A stretch of DNA of 64,000 bases from Favolaschia claudopus. Its lineage: Eukaryota > Basidiomycota > Agaricomycetes > Agaricales > Mycenaceae. The stretch spans positions 868,001 through 932,000 of the forward strand of contig JAWWNJ010000053.1 in NCBI GenBank assembly GCA_037176885.1, given 5' to 3'. The stretch's first letter is position 1. Each line of letters starts with the position of its first letter. A model generated the notes under the pieces. That model worked only from the letters and a program-made list of their open reading frames with translations, made no database searches and was not told the DNA's origin. This document shows, one piece after another, positions 10,827 through 21,710 of this stretch. The position numbers and the translations under genes were made by a program.

Positions 10827-13800
10827 CCAGGTTCCTCATTTGCCGTATACAAGCAGGAGAAGTGTGGGAAATTGTCTCAAAACATCCAGCCGAGTGGCGG
10901 CTTGATGTGCCGGCGGGTTCCATCATAAATTAGCTCGGCTAGCTCCGGCTTGCGATGTTCAGCGATGAGAGTTGACAGTTTATTTCAACCACCAAACCAA
11001 ACTCAGAGCTATATAAGCTCCATTGATGACTGCAAACTGAGTGGGAGCCAGCTAACCGCTTGTTGAACATAGGTGGGACTTGGAAGTCTTGCAACAAACC
11101 AGGTCTGGGTATATCAGAGGCAATGGGGACAATCCTCACTGTCAGTTTGAAATGTGAAACAGCTTTGAGTTAGCCCGATCTCATGTTTATTAACAGTATC
11201 AATAGAATTTGTGGACCCAGTTCCGGTGGATTTTGATAAGTTGAGATGTGCCATCAAGTAAGTCTCAATGCCGGCACTCGGCTTGACCATTTGGACATTT
11301 GCGGAAATTCTCCTGCTTGTATGAGGGAAATATACAGGCGTATGTACTACTGTATGTCTGTGGTTACGGAGAATTAATCAAGTTTTCAAGTTGCAGAAAA
11401 AGAGAAAAAAAGAGGGAGAAAGAGGAGAGATTCTTAGATACCTCTGCATGAATGTTCTCAAAGTTCAGAGCTCCAACTTTGCTGCAGCGAGTGCAGTTTA
11501 CAATTCGGCGTCTTGCTTTCATCTTGATTCTTTTGCCATATCGAGTAAAGATCACGGAATTCAAGACTATGTCTATTCGGGTTTGCATCCCAAAACGACA
11601 TAGGACACAGCCAATGGCAAGGGGGAACCGATCCGCGAAATCTACACTAAGGGTCGAAGTTTTTTTCTCAGCGAAATGGCGGACCCCCCACCCTTCTCAA
11701 TTAGGGAATTCCCTTTTTCGGACGCGATCAATTCCCTTTCTCGGACGCGATCAATCACTCACACGCTGTTGGTGACGCGTGTATCTTGGCCCTTGCTTTG
11801 CTCCTTCACTCTCTACCGCGCGTATATGACTCTCGGACATCAGCAAGACCATAACTTGGCAATACGCATGTGTCTACTCGAATGAATCTGGTTATTCTTG
11901 ACTTATCTGCACTTTTCGCACCTCTGCAAGACGCGCACACCCATGGCTTCCGACCATCAGCGACGACGTTCAGCGTCGACACATTCAGAGTGGAACTGAG
12001 AAGAAGTGAGCACTGTATATGTAAGAAATGAGAGGCATACCCAGACTGTCTCGCATCCCACCCTGCTGCAAAAATTGCCGTGTATGCCTTAATCACCGAG
12101 GGTAAATACCTGGTAAATACAATCCTATACAATAACTCGCTGTTAGCCGGCCTTACAGTGATTCCATTGCCTGTGGGCACTATAATGTGTTACACATTCA
12201 CTGGGGATTCATCCTAACCGCTGAAACAAGCGTAAAAAAGCAAATCCAAAATTCATATAAAACTTTTTTTTCGAGCTCGAAGGGACCCCCCTCCCCCTCG
12301 TCCAAATTAGGAAATTTCTTATCATGGAAGCCCCTTGGCCAATGGTATTCAAGATTGGTAACGGGTGACGACACGGAAATCGCCGCCGTCAATTGCCGCG
12401 ACTCGGAGTCGCGCCTCTCAGCGTTGCACCACCACTCTCTCCTACTCCCTCACTTGGTCTTGTCTCGATGCCTACGTCACGTCTTTGCCTTTCACTCTAC
12501 TTCTTGCCTCATCTATCTTTCTGGCTGTTCTCACGCGAATACTGCCAAAACTTCATCGTACAAATCGGCACCTCTCTGGGATTGACACCCTCGGAATTTC
12601 GGTCCAGTTGCACTCGCGCGACTCGACGATCCAACGGACTCTCAACGCGACTCCCTTGCATGATCAACACCTTTGGCTTTAACATCGAATTCAAGGAGTT
12701 GTATTGAAGGTGTGTCATTGCCATTCTTGTGTCGATCTCTCGCTAACTAGCCCGTGTCCCAGCGTCAAATTCAATCTCTCCAGATGCCGCTCAGCCGCAC
12801 CAGCCGACCAACAGGCGTCGAACGGCGGTATGGCGGCATCTGGGGTGTTGGTTGAATCGGCATCAAGCTGTTATCGTTTAGTGGCTCGTGTACGTTGGTT
12901 GCGAGTGCGCATTCCATCCTACGCAAGCCACTAGCAATGCCAACCTCTCTCTCGCCTGACGGCACACACCTCCACGACAACGGCGACGGCGATTCTCCAC
13001 TTCCAACAGTGTCACTACTCATCAGCAACGCGTTGCTGACAAGTCGGGCGAGGTTTCAACCTCTGAGTGTTGAATATCAGTTATGGTGCGTCTGCGTGGG
13101 ATCAGCATTGTGTAACCACACACAAACGACCGGCGCGTGTTCACGCTTTGCCCTTTGTACGCGGTTATTGACTACTTGTCTCGCGCTCACTGCGAGAGGC
13201 ACAATTCATCAAAGTGTTTGAAATGCTATTCAGGTGCAAGGCAAGGTGAGGTTTTATATACTAGGTTTGACGGGCATTCTTTGCCTCTATCTCCTCTTCA
13301 TGTTCCTCGCTTTCTAGCGCCGCTCCCGGGGTCGCTCTCGATAGGTCAGTGGCTTCAAAATTGTTACAAATCACTCGGATTTCAATAGGATTTTTCTTTC
13401 TTCCACACCGCGCGATCAAGTACAATCCAACCTTCAAACAGCTCGGTTCCTGCTCTATATTCAGTATCCTTACTTTCCAGTCTACCTCTGGGCTCAAGAC
13501 TGGGTAGTGCTGTACTGCCCATTCAGTTGAATTTTGTATGTTTTCATTGACAGGGTCCATCTATAATCCAAAGCAGTTATATTTATCCTTGACTCGAGAC
13601 AAACTGGGCTATACTGCATGACGGCCCACAAAGTCGACCGGAATCCTCGCTGAATTTGCAGTAAATCCGGCCTGTTTGGGCATTATGTTCATTGCTTTTC
13701 TCGAAATCACTTGGAATCAGACATTCAAACATTGAAAGTACATTATTTCTGCCTCCTTATGGCTTTGCTCGGTGCTGCAAGATCCCTGACAGTCCGACGA

Positions 13801-13959
13801 AAGTGAAATGCGCCTGAACGCCTGAATCGGGAGCTCGGCGGCGAATGCCGAGTTGGACAGGTAGGATCAAACGGAAGCATCGGGATCAGTAGGATCATTT
13901 GGCTATGTCTAGCCGAGAGGCCTTGACTCGAGACAAACTGGGAAAATGAGTACCTGGGG
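10827..13959. other. Long gene-poor interval
   Basis: No recognised gene. 11640-11770 and 12250-12330 share a diverged segment (poly-T, then GGACCCCCC, then TCAATTAGGGAA-like). A 22-base unit containing TCGGACGCGATCAAT is repeated in tandem at about 11710-11755. On the minus strand 13560-13261 encodes 99 residues (MDPVNENIQNSTEW..., acidic C-terminus) that could be an exon remnant, but I cannot support it as a gene. Confidence 0.3.
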
Positions 13960-14226
13960 CATACCTGAGATGAACAAGGCTTTTTCGAGAAGGAGAAAAA
14001 ACTAAGCAATAAAAGTTTGCGCAGAAAATGTGCGCCGAAAAAGATGCGCGATCTTGCAAACCAAAACCAGCGCAAAAACGGCCAATTCCGCGCTGGTTTT
14101 TCTCCTCGGACTTTTGGCTACAAAAGGTGCGCAAATCCGACTTTCGAGCAAAACCTTAAAGGTGCGCGAAATCGAATTTTCGGCGAAAAAGCCAGCGCGG
14201 GAATAAAATTGCATTTGGACCGCCAT
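13960..14226 (-). repeat. GCGCTGG repeat, copy 2 (inverted)
   Basis: Reverse-oriented copy of the repeat at 10567-10826. It shares the ATGGCGGTCCAAATGCA end (at 14226), the GCGCTGGTTTTTCTCCTCGG core, and the distal end near 13960. It is slightly longer, mainly in the A/T runs. Confidence 0.7.
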
Positions 14227-14308
14227 AAAACCACCTTGGGCTACGGCGTGAGCAGTGACGGACGGGGCCACAGCCGGGACTACCCTATAGATACATAGAG
14301 TATACTTA

Positions 14309-14778
14309 GGCCCTGTTCGGGATCCCAGATTAAAATCCCAATTACGATTTTCTCCCAGAATTACCACCTAAAAAGGTAATCACAATCAGTCACCCTCAGT
14401 CTGGACCGGTCGCTCCGTGTTCCCCGAGGCTCCAACAATTTCCTTTCGACGTCGTGCTGAACAGTCCCGCCTCCCAAATGCACGACTAAGTTGGTATGTG
14501 AAATATTGTAAAAAATATATGTATATTCATCTCGAAGACCGAAACAGTGAAATATGCCTAGTGCGCCGCTGAAAGTGATTGTATGAGTGAAATACTGTTG
14601 GGCATCGTGGAAGTCGGGATCGTGGCGGGATCCCGGTGCTGTGGCGCAGCAGTGACAAGCACCTTTTTCTTTGGTCTACGTGTTTTGACAGGTTCTCACG
14701 AGTCAGTGACTTGATGTGACCCAATTGCTAGCTAGCCAAAAATTAGGCCCAGTTCGGGATCCGATCCCGAACAGGGCC
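14309..14778. mobile_element. PIF/Harbinger-like MITE, 470 bp
   Basis: Flanked by TTA on both sides (14306-14308 and 14779-14781). The ends are GGCCCTGTTCGGGATC and its inverse GATCCCGAACAGGGCC, 16 perfect bases. TTA duplication and a GGCCCTGTT-type end are typical of PIF/Harbinger (Tourist) MITEs. Next to the right end a second copy of the end sequence (14743-14759, TTAGGCCCAGTTCGGGAT) makes a 39-base near-palindrome, as if one terminus had been duplicated. No coding sequence inside. Confidence 0.75.
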
Positions 14779-14888
14779 TTAGCAATTTGGGCTGGGCCTT
14801 AGGGTAACCAGCCCGCTCTGGTTACCTTGCTGGTGACCCCCGCTTAGCTTAGCCGAGGTAACCACCGGAATACACGTTGTACTCTCTG

Positions 14889-14990
14889 GCGGTGGTGTAG
14901 TGGCATCCATCGTCTCCGGGGAGAGTCGTGTGAGTTTTGCTCACGACGGCGAGGGCCCTCGTTGGTTCGATTCCCTGCCCCGCACCCGGG
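14889..14990 (+). other. tRNA-like relic (possible SINE head)
   Basis: TGGTGTAGTGGC fits an internal A box and GGTTCGATTCC fits a B box exactly. The T stem and acceptor stem do not pair and the spacing between boxes is longer than in most tRNAs, so a working tRNA is unlikely. A tRNA-derived SINE head or decayed intron-containing tRNA gene are the options. Confidence 0.35.
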
Positions 14991-15856
14991 AGAAAACACC
15001 TTAGACACTCTCGCCTTCTGCCCTCCGACTTTTCAAACTCCGTTCCCTCCGCTCCGGCAAACACGTTTGATCGCGACTTCTTCCGAGGAGTAGCCGCACT
15101 TGCGGTTCAAGCCCCGGTCGGCCGGCGGCTGGGAAATTCAACTTTAACAGACGCACGGCAACAAATCATCCATCACACTTTGTCTGATCAGGCGTACGCT
15201 GCCGCCTTGATCCTTTGACGCCCATCCTACGGGGATCGCAACCTCGGCAAGCACTGGCCAAAGGCCGTCGGACCGGGACTTCATGCCCGAGGCACTGGGA
15301 GTTGATTGGTTGCATAAAAAGGGTGACGTGGGAGGAAAGGACGGACTGGAAACGCTTAATCATGTAGTCAGTTGATGTCGGCATGGCATGTCGTGTACCA
15401 TAGCCGCTTGCAGCGGCTCGAGCACGTTAATTGATCTCAACAACAACAACTCTCTGGTGATCGGAGAACCGAGTCCGAGGACTCCGAGTATCCGCCAGCA
15501 CGAAGGCGGCAATTGCCGATGTGTGGGAAATTCTTGCTAGGAGAATTCTGTGCAAGCACTGTCAAATAAAGCCATGTTCTGTCTCTTGAATTCATCGAGA
15601 GATGATAGACAGGAAATTGTTTTGTGTATGAAAAAATAGAATAACTACCCGTTTGTCAAACTAATTAAATAGTTTTACAATTAAAGCCAAACAAAACTTC
15701 AGCTATCAGATTGTACAGTAACTACCAAATCTTTCAATCCTTCCGATCGTGAGCACAATCCATTCCATCGTTCGATTACTTCATCAGATTGAGGATATAT
15801 TTTGCCAAAGTCACCATGATTAGTACAAAAAATATAATATTAGTTGATTATACAAA
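14991..15856. other. 3' flank of the 936-aa gene
   Basis: No gene recognised. The last 250 bases are A/T-rich, as expected downstream of a minus-strand gene. I could not find an inverted partner of this flank on the far side of the gene (18732-19100). Confidence 0.35.
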
Positions 15857-18731
15857 CTATTCCTCCATTTCCACATCTTCATCGGCCGCCCAGTCGTCGA
15901 TTACCTGCCCAGTAGATTGGACAGTTGCTGAGGGAGAGGCGGCGATGGGCAACGAAGCTTGATTTGCCTGGTACCAGTGGTAGGCGGCTTGGAGAGCTGC
16001 CAATTTATCTGCTTTTAGTTTATAATTACTGACCTTTAAGATATTTGGGACGCCTCGAGCGCGGTAGGAGTTAAGCTGGTCCACAATCTTTGCCACAGTC
16101 AAGCTGCCCATCTCTACGAATGATACCAACGGCCGTAAGAGGTTCTCGCGAAGGACTTCCGCCTCGTGTTTGGCTTTGGCGGCAGCTTTCTCGCGATTCA
16201 TGACAGCGGTGCGAGCGCGGAAGTCAACGATGTTCTGGCGTTTCTGAGCCTCAACACCGCTAGCGTCAATACGCCGTGTCTCGCGCCTGAGGTAAGCGAA
16301 ATCTTCGGGGGTTGTGAAGAGTGCATCCATGAAAGCTTGAGTGTTGTTTCGTCGGAACATCGCCATCGCGTTGTATTGATGAAGGGTAAGACTCGGCTTC
16401 CCTCGTATTGCGACACGGTAGGCTCCGAGAGCACCCTCGTTTGCATCGTTGGTGGAAGGCATCCAGGCCCTTTGTTTTTCGGTTGCTGAGGCATGATCAA
16501 TCAAACCACCAGGCGCAAATTCGGCACTGAATCGGATCCAAGTAGTCTGTGCGCCTCGGAAGAACGCAAGTGTAATCGGTTTGATGAAGGGAAGGGAAGG
16601 GATCATGCGATAGGCTGCTTCCATGGCCTCGGGGTTGGCCCATTTCTTGCCATCGAGAGATGCGGAGGCGTAAGAACTGTCTGGACCAAATAAAATGTCG
16701 GGATCGTCGAGAATGGACTGAATATGATCGTGGACGGAGTGGTGGAGAGGCCCGAGGTCAAGGACATTGACGTTCTCTGTCCCAGGCCCGCGAACTTGCG
16801 CCATGTATGGGTGAGTGATTACATTTTGATAGATGGTCATCGCGACGAGCTCGGTTTGTGTGGCGGGATCTGCTAGAGCATTGGCCAGATTTTTCTCGAT
16901 ATTCGTGAGCGATGGGGCGTGTTTGGACCATTCGATGACCTCCAGCATCTCCGTGTACAAAGGGAGATGCGTAATTAGTTCCGCGGAAGCATCACCGTGG
17001 CTCCCAAAACGGGTATTGCTGGTATCCGGAAATCGTTTGTGTTGTTTGCCGAGTTTACTTGTCATGAAGTCGACATGGCGGTCTCCCTGACCTTTCTTGT
17101 CGTCTTTGTTGTTGAAAACCGCACCTGCAAGCGCACAGGCTTTTACCCCACCACAAGACGAAGCTTCAAAAGCTTTGAACTCTTCATCGGTGAGCGGTTT
17201 ATCTTTCGGCGCCGTGCGATCAAGGTGCCGTCGAAGAACAGAGGCATTTTGTTTGTTGCAAAGGAGGATAGGGCCATCCTGGCCAAGATTCTTCCACTCG
17301 TTCATCATCTCGGTGTTTCCGCCCTTGAAGCTGTTCTGACCTTTGTGCATGCAGCACCCCGCCCAAATGAAGAGATCTAATCGCCGCCGCTCCTCCGAAT
17401 CGAGCGCATCGTACGCTTCTTTTCTCAAGGCCGTCACGATCTCTTTCATCAGCTTCGCGTCACGGCGTGCCTGCTCTCCCTTTGACAACCTCTTCCACCC
17501 ATCCTCCCCTCCCGCCTCCGCAATTTTCTTCGCGTTCCACGCCCCCAAATACTCGATGAGCTCCATGTATTCTTTGCCAAGCAGTGCTTCTTCACCGAGA
17601 TCCTCGATGATGACCTCGTGTTTACGGTCTTTCAAGCCGTTAGACGTCCCTTTCTCGACGGCAGCATGGTCCCCATGCATTCCATTCAGTATTCGGAGGA
17701 AATGGCGAACACCGAATCGTCTCTTCAAGCGTTGGGCGAGGGGGCTGCGATTAAAGAGGTCGGTGAACTCCTCGATGCGCTCATCCCATGCTTTGACAGC
17801 CTCCGCGCTAGTGTGGTCGATGGTCTTCTCGACACCGAGGAAGCGAACCTTTGGCGTCGACGTGGGATTAACTGTAAGATCCCCCGACGCGTAATCTGCA
17901 ACTCGGAGCGCCATATGAGCGGACTCGATGTTGATTCCCCGATTTGAAGTGCTATCTGCGCTGATTGTAACGGCTGGTATGCATTAATTACAAGTCTTCC
18001 TCTGAATAGAGAGACTTACCTCCGCTTTCAGACATCTCATAGACGGCCTGTATCTTTGCTGCAACACCTCCTTCCTCCACCGCCCTTCCTACAGTCCGCC
18101 GGCTCATTTCCCGATTTATCCGCACCCCAAAAATCTCGCCGATCTCAGTCATGAGCGGCCCCACCTTTCCGCGGGCACAACCACTATCAACCATGATCCT
18201 GGCAAGCTGTCGTGCCTTCGCCGAGTAATACCCCTTTTCCGTGATCCGTCTCACAGCAAACTGATTCTTTGCGCGCTGGATTTTACGGGATAGCCCCTCG
18301 ACAGATCTTTTGACTTGCCGTTTCAGCTTCTTGACCTGCTTCTGGAGGCCTGTAATGGTGGAGTCCGATGCCAGAGAGTCACGGTGCGCTTCCGCCGTCA
18401 TTTTATCGATAACTGCGTCAAGCTCGGCCATCCTTTGCGACGCCAGATGTGAGGTACGTTTGGATGCTACATCTGAGATTTTCGAAGCAGATATCTCGGC
18501 TTGCAACTTCTTTTCGCGTGTCTTAGCGTGTCGAAAGCGTCGCTGAAGTTTCTGAAAGTCTGCCTTCCAATCCCGAGCCTTCACGACGTGTTTTGGGGGT
18601 GCTGGAGCAGCGGGAGGAGGCACCGGAGTATTTTCTTTATCGGCCTTCTTTTTGCGAATGAACGTGTTGAATTGGGCTTGACGACCAGCAGAGAGGCGTT
18701 TAGGTTTATACCCAGCTCGTTGTTTACCCAT
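15857..18731 (-). CDS. 936-aa protein of a multicopy agaricomycete family, DDE-like candidate
   Basis: Two exons: 18731-18020 and 17955-15857, with one 64-base intron (17956-18019; GTAAGT donor, CGCAG acceptor, phase 1). The spliced frame is open for 936 residues, with no stops or frameshifts. Residues 1-50 are basic and proline-rich; about 60-165 are charged and probably coiled coil; about 180-235 look like a winged HTH (RINREMSRRTVGRAVEEG). The splice makes the codon of Asp in SESGDSTSNRGINIESAHM, which has the look of the first strand and first acid of an RNase H-type fold. Later motifs are FGVRHFLRILNGMHGDHAAV and FIWAGCCMHKGQN followed by KGGNTEMMNEW. I know similar proteins from many Agaricomycetes genomes as uncharacterised repeats. 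A transposase-like role is inference: no terminal repeats were found and a full acid triad is not proven. Left unspliced, the frame ends after exon 1. Confidence 0.75.
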
Positions 18732-20062
18732 TCTGCTGATATTTTAGGTGCATGGCGCGAAAATGAGCAGATTACGGCCTACACCCAAAGATTGTGCCAG
18801 TATGCTCCTGGGAAGCTGATGACAGGTAAGTCATTGCTTCTGAAGTACCTCATAACCACTACTGACCTTGCCCTTGTCTCTTATAGTCTCTAACACGTCT
18901 TCTCGTCGTCCTAGACGCGCGTCGGGTGTGATGCGACGCGTTATGTCACGCGATGTCACACTTTCTGTAACGGGAAAGTAACACTGATCCCTTAAAAAGT
19001 TTTGCAGCTTCCACGCGCGTCTGACCCATGAACTCACTTGCGTAGAAATTATTACATAGATTAAACTGTGATTTGGCCGAAGGAAATTTTTCTAAGTCGA
19101 TTCTAAGTATTCCATCACCGCTGCAACTTTGGCTACCCTCAACGCCGGCAAAATCTGTTCGGCCAAATCATAGGCCGAGGGATTTGATGTGTTTTGGCTT
19201 CTTGGGTTTTTCGGCACCCCGGCTTGAGCACCTGCAAAACGTCTCGGCGTGTCGGCCTGGTCCTTTGGCGGTGAGACCCTATCAATCAACAATGTCAAAC
19301 AGAACACTGATCGCTCGATCGCTGCCCACTCCCACATCTGGTAGAATTGGCAAAGAGGCACGTGACAGGTCACCAATATGATCTGTATGCCGGAGTTCCG
19401 GCCTACAGAAGGGGGAGCTTGCGCGAATCCGTATCAATATTACAATGTACATTGGAGTAAAATAAGTTGAACAAGAAATTATAAACTATGTCCAAGTAGA
19501 TTCGGTTTCAGAAAAATACATATTCACTAAGGTCCATTCCTTGGCTGTCTAGAGTAAATGTAAGTTGAGCTCTCCGTTGTGTATCAGTTTCAAGCATCCG
19601 CATTGAATCTGTTACATTAGCTCTTTTCGATCGTCCCCAGTGAAAACTCGTTCTAAATGCAATTCCAGCCAGAGTCTTGACGCGTGAAATGAACAGCTAC
19701 AGACACACAAAAAAAATCCTCGGAGGATCCAGGGAGTACCAAGAAGTTGTATTCTCACGTCTGTGAAACAGTCGTGAGGAAAGGAACTTTTAGGAAGCCC
19801 AAATTCTTCGCAGATAGTCGTCGAAGACATGGCAGCACCGGCCAAGCACCGGCGCATCTGCCAAAATTGTGTTCCCATCACCACCCATCACCTGGGATCA
19901 AGCGGACTGTCTCTGGATCAAGCGGAAATCCCTCGCATCACTCGGAGTCACAATATATCACGCATTTATTGATTACATCAAAACGCTCTCGAGCACAGCT
20001 TATTGCTTTTCGGTGACGGCTCTGATAAAAGGGGGAGCAAGGTGACCCCCACACCGTTAGTA
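18732..20062. other. 5' flank of the 936-aa gene; no other gene
   Basis: About 18880-18990 is rich in GACGCG/GTCACG words and could hold promoter elements of the 936-aa gene, but no TATA box is clear. On the minus strand, about 20030-19960 (AISCARERFD...) may be a last piece of the nuclease relic at 20611-21077. Nothing else is recognised. Confidence 0.35.
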
Positions 20063-20189
20063 CAGTGGCGGCGGGATCTGATGCCACCCCCCAGAAATTG
20101 ATGTGACCCCAATCGACTCCACTTGCATCAAAAGTTCCAGAAATGGGCTGTTCTATTTTTAGGGGTGGCATCAGATGGCGCCGCCACTG
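20063..20189. mobile_element. CAGTGGCGGC MITE, 127 bp copy
   Basis: TA on both sides (20061-20062, 20190-20191). The ends are CAGTGGCGGCGGGATCTGAT and the inverse ATCAGATGGCGCCGCCACTG, continuing inward as GCCACCCC/GGGGTGGC. TA duplication suggests a Tc1/mariner-type or other TA-targeting source. Too short to code. Confidence 0.75.
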
Positions 20190-20222
20190 TACATTAGAGA
20201 TGTGAGGATCATTGACGAGGTA

Positions 20223-20603
20223 CAGTGGCGGCAAAATCTGATGTCACCCCAAAAAAGGAAATTCTCATCAACTCAACTCGTTTTCTTTTCTGTGCCCTGT
20301 TTTCTGTGGTCGGACCTTTCGCAGTGCATTCAAGACATAGATTTCAAACACATGCACCCCTTTTCCATCTTAGGATACCTCGAAAATTAAGACTTTTTGG
20401 GCAAGACTTTCCAACCATCTTTGGCCCAGTCGTCCTCAATGAATGTACCTATCTTTCTCAATCTTGCTTCCACAGGCAGTGTATTTGCCGTGTCAATGGA
20501 TCTGTGCCCTTGTCGCCCCCAGACGGCGATGGCAAGGGCAGATTAGAGGCGGTTTGATGAAAATTTCCTTTTTTGGGGGTGACATCAGATTTTGCCGCCA
20601 CTG
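20223..20603. mobile_element. CAGTGGCGGC MITE, 381 bp copy inside an intron
   Basis: TA at 20221-20222 and 20604-20605. The ends CAGTGGCGGCAAAATCTGAT and ATCAGATTTTGCCGCCACTG are perfect inverses and extend to about 28 bases (GTCACCCC). It sits at the start of an intron of the PIN/XPG-I relic: the donor GTAAG directly precedes the TA target. A truncated, internally shortened copy is at 63133-63240. Confidence 0.8.
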
Positions 20604-20610
20604 TACTTAC

Positions 20611-21077
20611 CGGGTGGTAATCTCCGCCTGGAAGCAAAGCAAAAAGGAGAATGCCTCCGCGAGTTAAGCCTACGCTGGGAGTCGCAAAAATCTTTTCGGA
20701 CCTATATAGCTTGATGTTATCTCCATCGCGCTTCTTGTTGGGCCAAGAGACTGGTAAGATCACATATTCAAACCAAGAGGTATGAGGACTCACGTATAGA
20801 TAACGTGCTCAGCCCCAAACAGAAAGACATCGCTGTCAGTGGTTTGAACAAAGTCGATAATGCCTTCCGCAGCAAGGCGCCCCAGCTCCGCATCAGCCTC
20901 TCCAGGTGCCTTGGAATGAACGGTGAGTGAAAGGAAGAATGTACATGTAGAAGACACAAACCATGTAACACGGATAGCCAAAATACCCAGCGAGTTCTTG
21001 AAATGCCGTGGTGAGAGGATGTCCACGCATGAGGACTCGTCGCCCGCGTTTGATGTCGGGGCGTTCCGGTCCATCGA
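20611..21077 (-). pseudogene. PIN/XPG-I domain nuclease gene fragment
   Basis: Three exon blocks are clear: 21077-20962 (VDGPERPDIKRGRRVLM, FQELAGYFGYPCYM), 20909-20794 (APGEADAELGRLAAEGIIDF, TTDSDVFLFGAEHV) and 20750-20611 (NKKRDGDNIKLYRSEKI, LTRGGILLFALLPGGDYHP). APGEAxAEL and TTDSDVFLFGA are the XPG-I acidic motifs of FEN1/GEN1-type structure-specific nucleases, and GGDY is the next conserved acid. The first intron is 52 bases. The phase between blocks two and three does not match by one base, so a frameshift is likely. The N-terminal XPG-N part is missing where the MITE at 21170-21511 lies, and a MITE sits in the intron after GGDYHP. Basidiomycetes carry many PIN domain-like genes of this type; this one looks like a decayed member rather than a repair gene. 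Confidence 0.65.
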
Positions 21078-21169
21078 CTATAAAGAGAGGGAGGATAGGC
21101 TAGTCCAGGAGAGCGGCGAGTATATATAATATGTAGACTAGATGAAGTATGGCTCCAAAACTCAATTAA

Positions 21170-21511
21170 GGTCATTCACGGTAGCTTTTGCATCTTCACC
21201 GAGAAAAACTTCGTAGAACTTGATTCTTTTTTGGGAACCTTACCTTTTTATACCTCTCAGTGGGAAGGTCAACGTGGTGTAGGTGAGCAATGAAGTTATT
21301 ATGAAAATTCCTTTTTCGGCCCACTTTCTCTACTATTATGGCCAAAACTGTACAGTTGACTTCGTTCTTTTTAATACACCCTTTTTAACCCTCTGAATGA
21401 AAAAAGGGGAAAAATCGCGGAGAAAAACGAAGAGAAACCAAAGAGCCACGAAAAAAAAAAGGGAAGAAAAAGGGAGGAAAAATGCATCCAAAAAGGCTAC
21501 TGTGAACGACC
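21170..21511. mobile_element. GGTCATTCAC MITE, 342 bp copy
   Basis: The ends are GGTCATTCACGGTAGC and, inverted, GGCTACTGTGAACGACC. Interior words (CCGTAGAACTT-like, ACCTCTNANTG, GGCCAAAACTGTACA, GAAAAACGAAGAG) recur in the 475 bp element at 30182-30656, so both belong to one family. A/T-rich, non-coding, target duplication unclear. Confidence 0.65.
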
Positions 21512-21710
21512 AATGTCAATTGGCTTCTCACAAAACCTCACTATCTTTCTCCTTGCCTCATCGCTAGTGATTTGAAAGGGGCAGACACATCGTTACATGC
21601 TCTAGTAGACACTAGAAAAAAACTCAATTTTCTACGCTTTGCTGTTGTACAGAAAATGCGGAAATGGAAAGTGGCTATCCAAGGAACCCTACTACACTGT
21701 AAAAGAGACT

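Noticed and set aside
10379..10933. Plus-strand frame of 184 codons
   Set aside because: Most of it reads through repeat copy 1, and the frame is not kept in the other two copies.
14889..14990. Functional tRNA gene
   Set aside because: A and B boxes fit, but the T and acceptor stems do not pair. Kept only as a tRNA-like relic.
17343..17894. Plus-strand frame of 183 codons opposite the 936-aa gene
   Set aside because: A shadow of the minus-strand gene, Ser/Arg-rich, with no start context or family.
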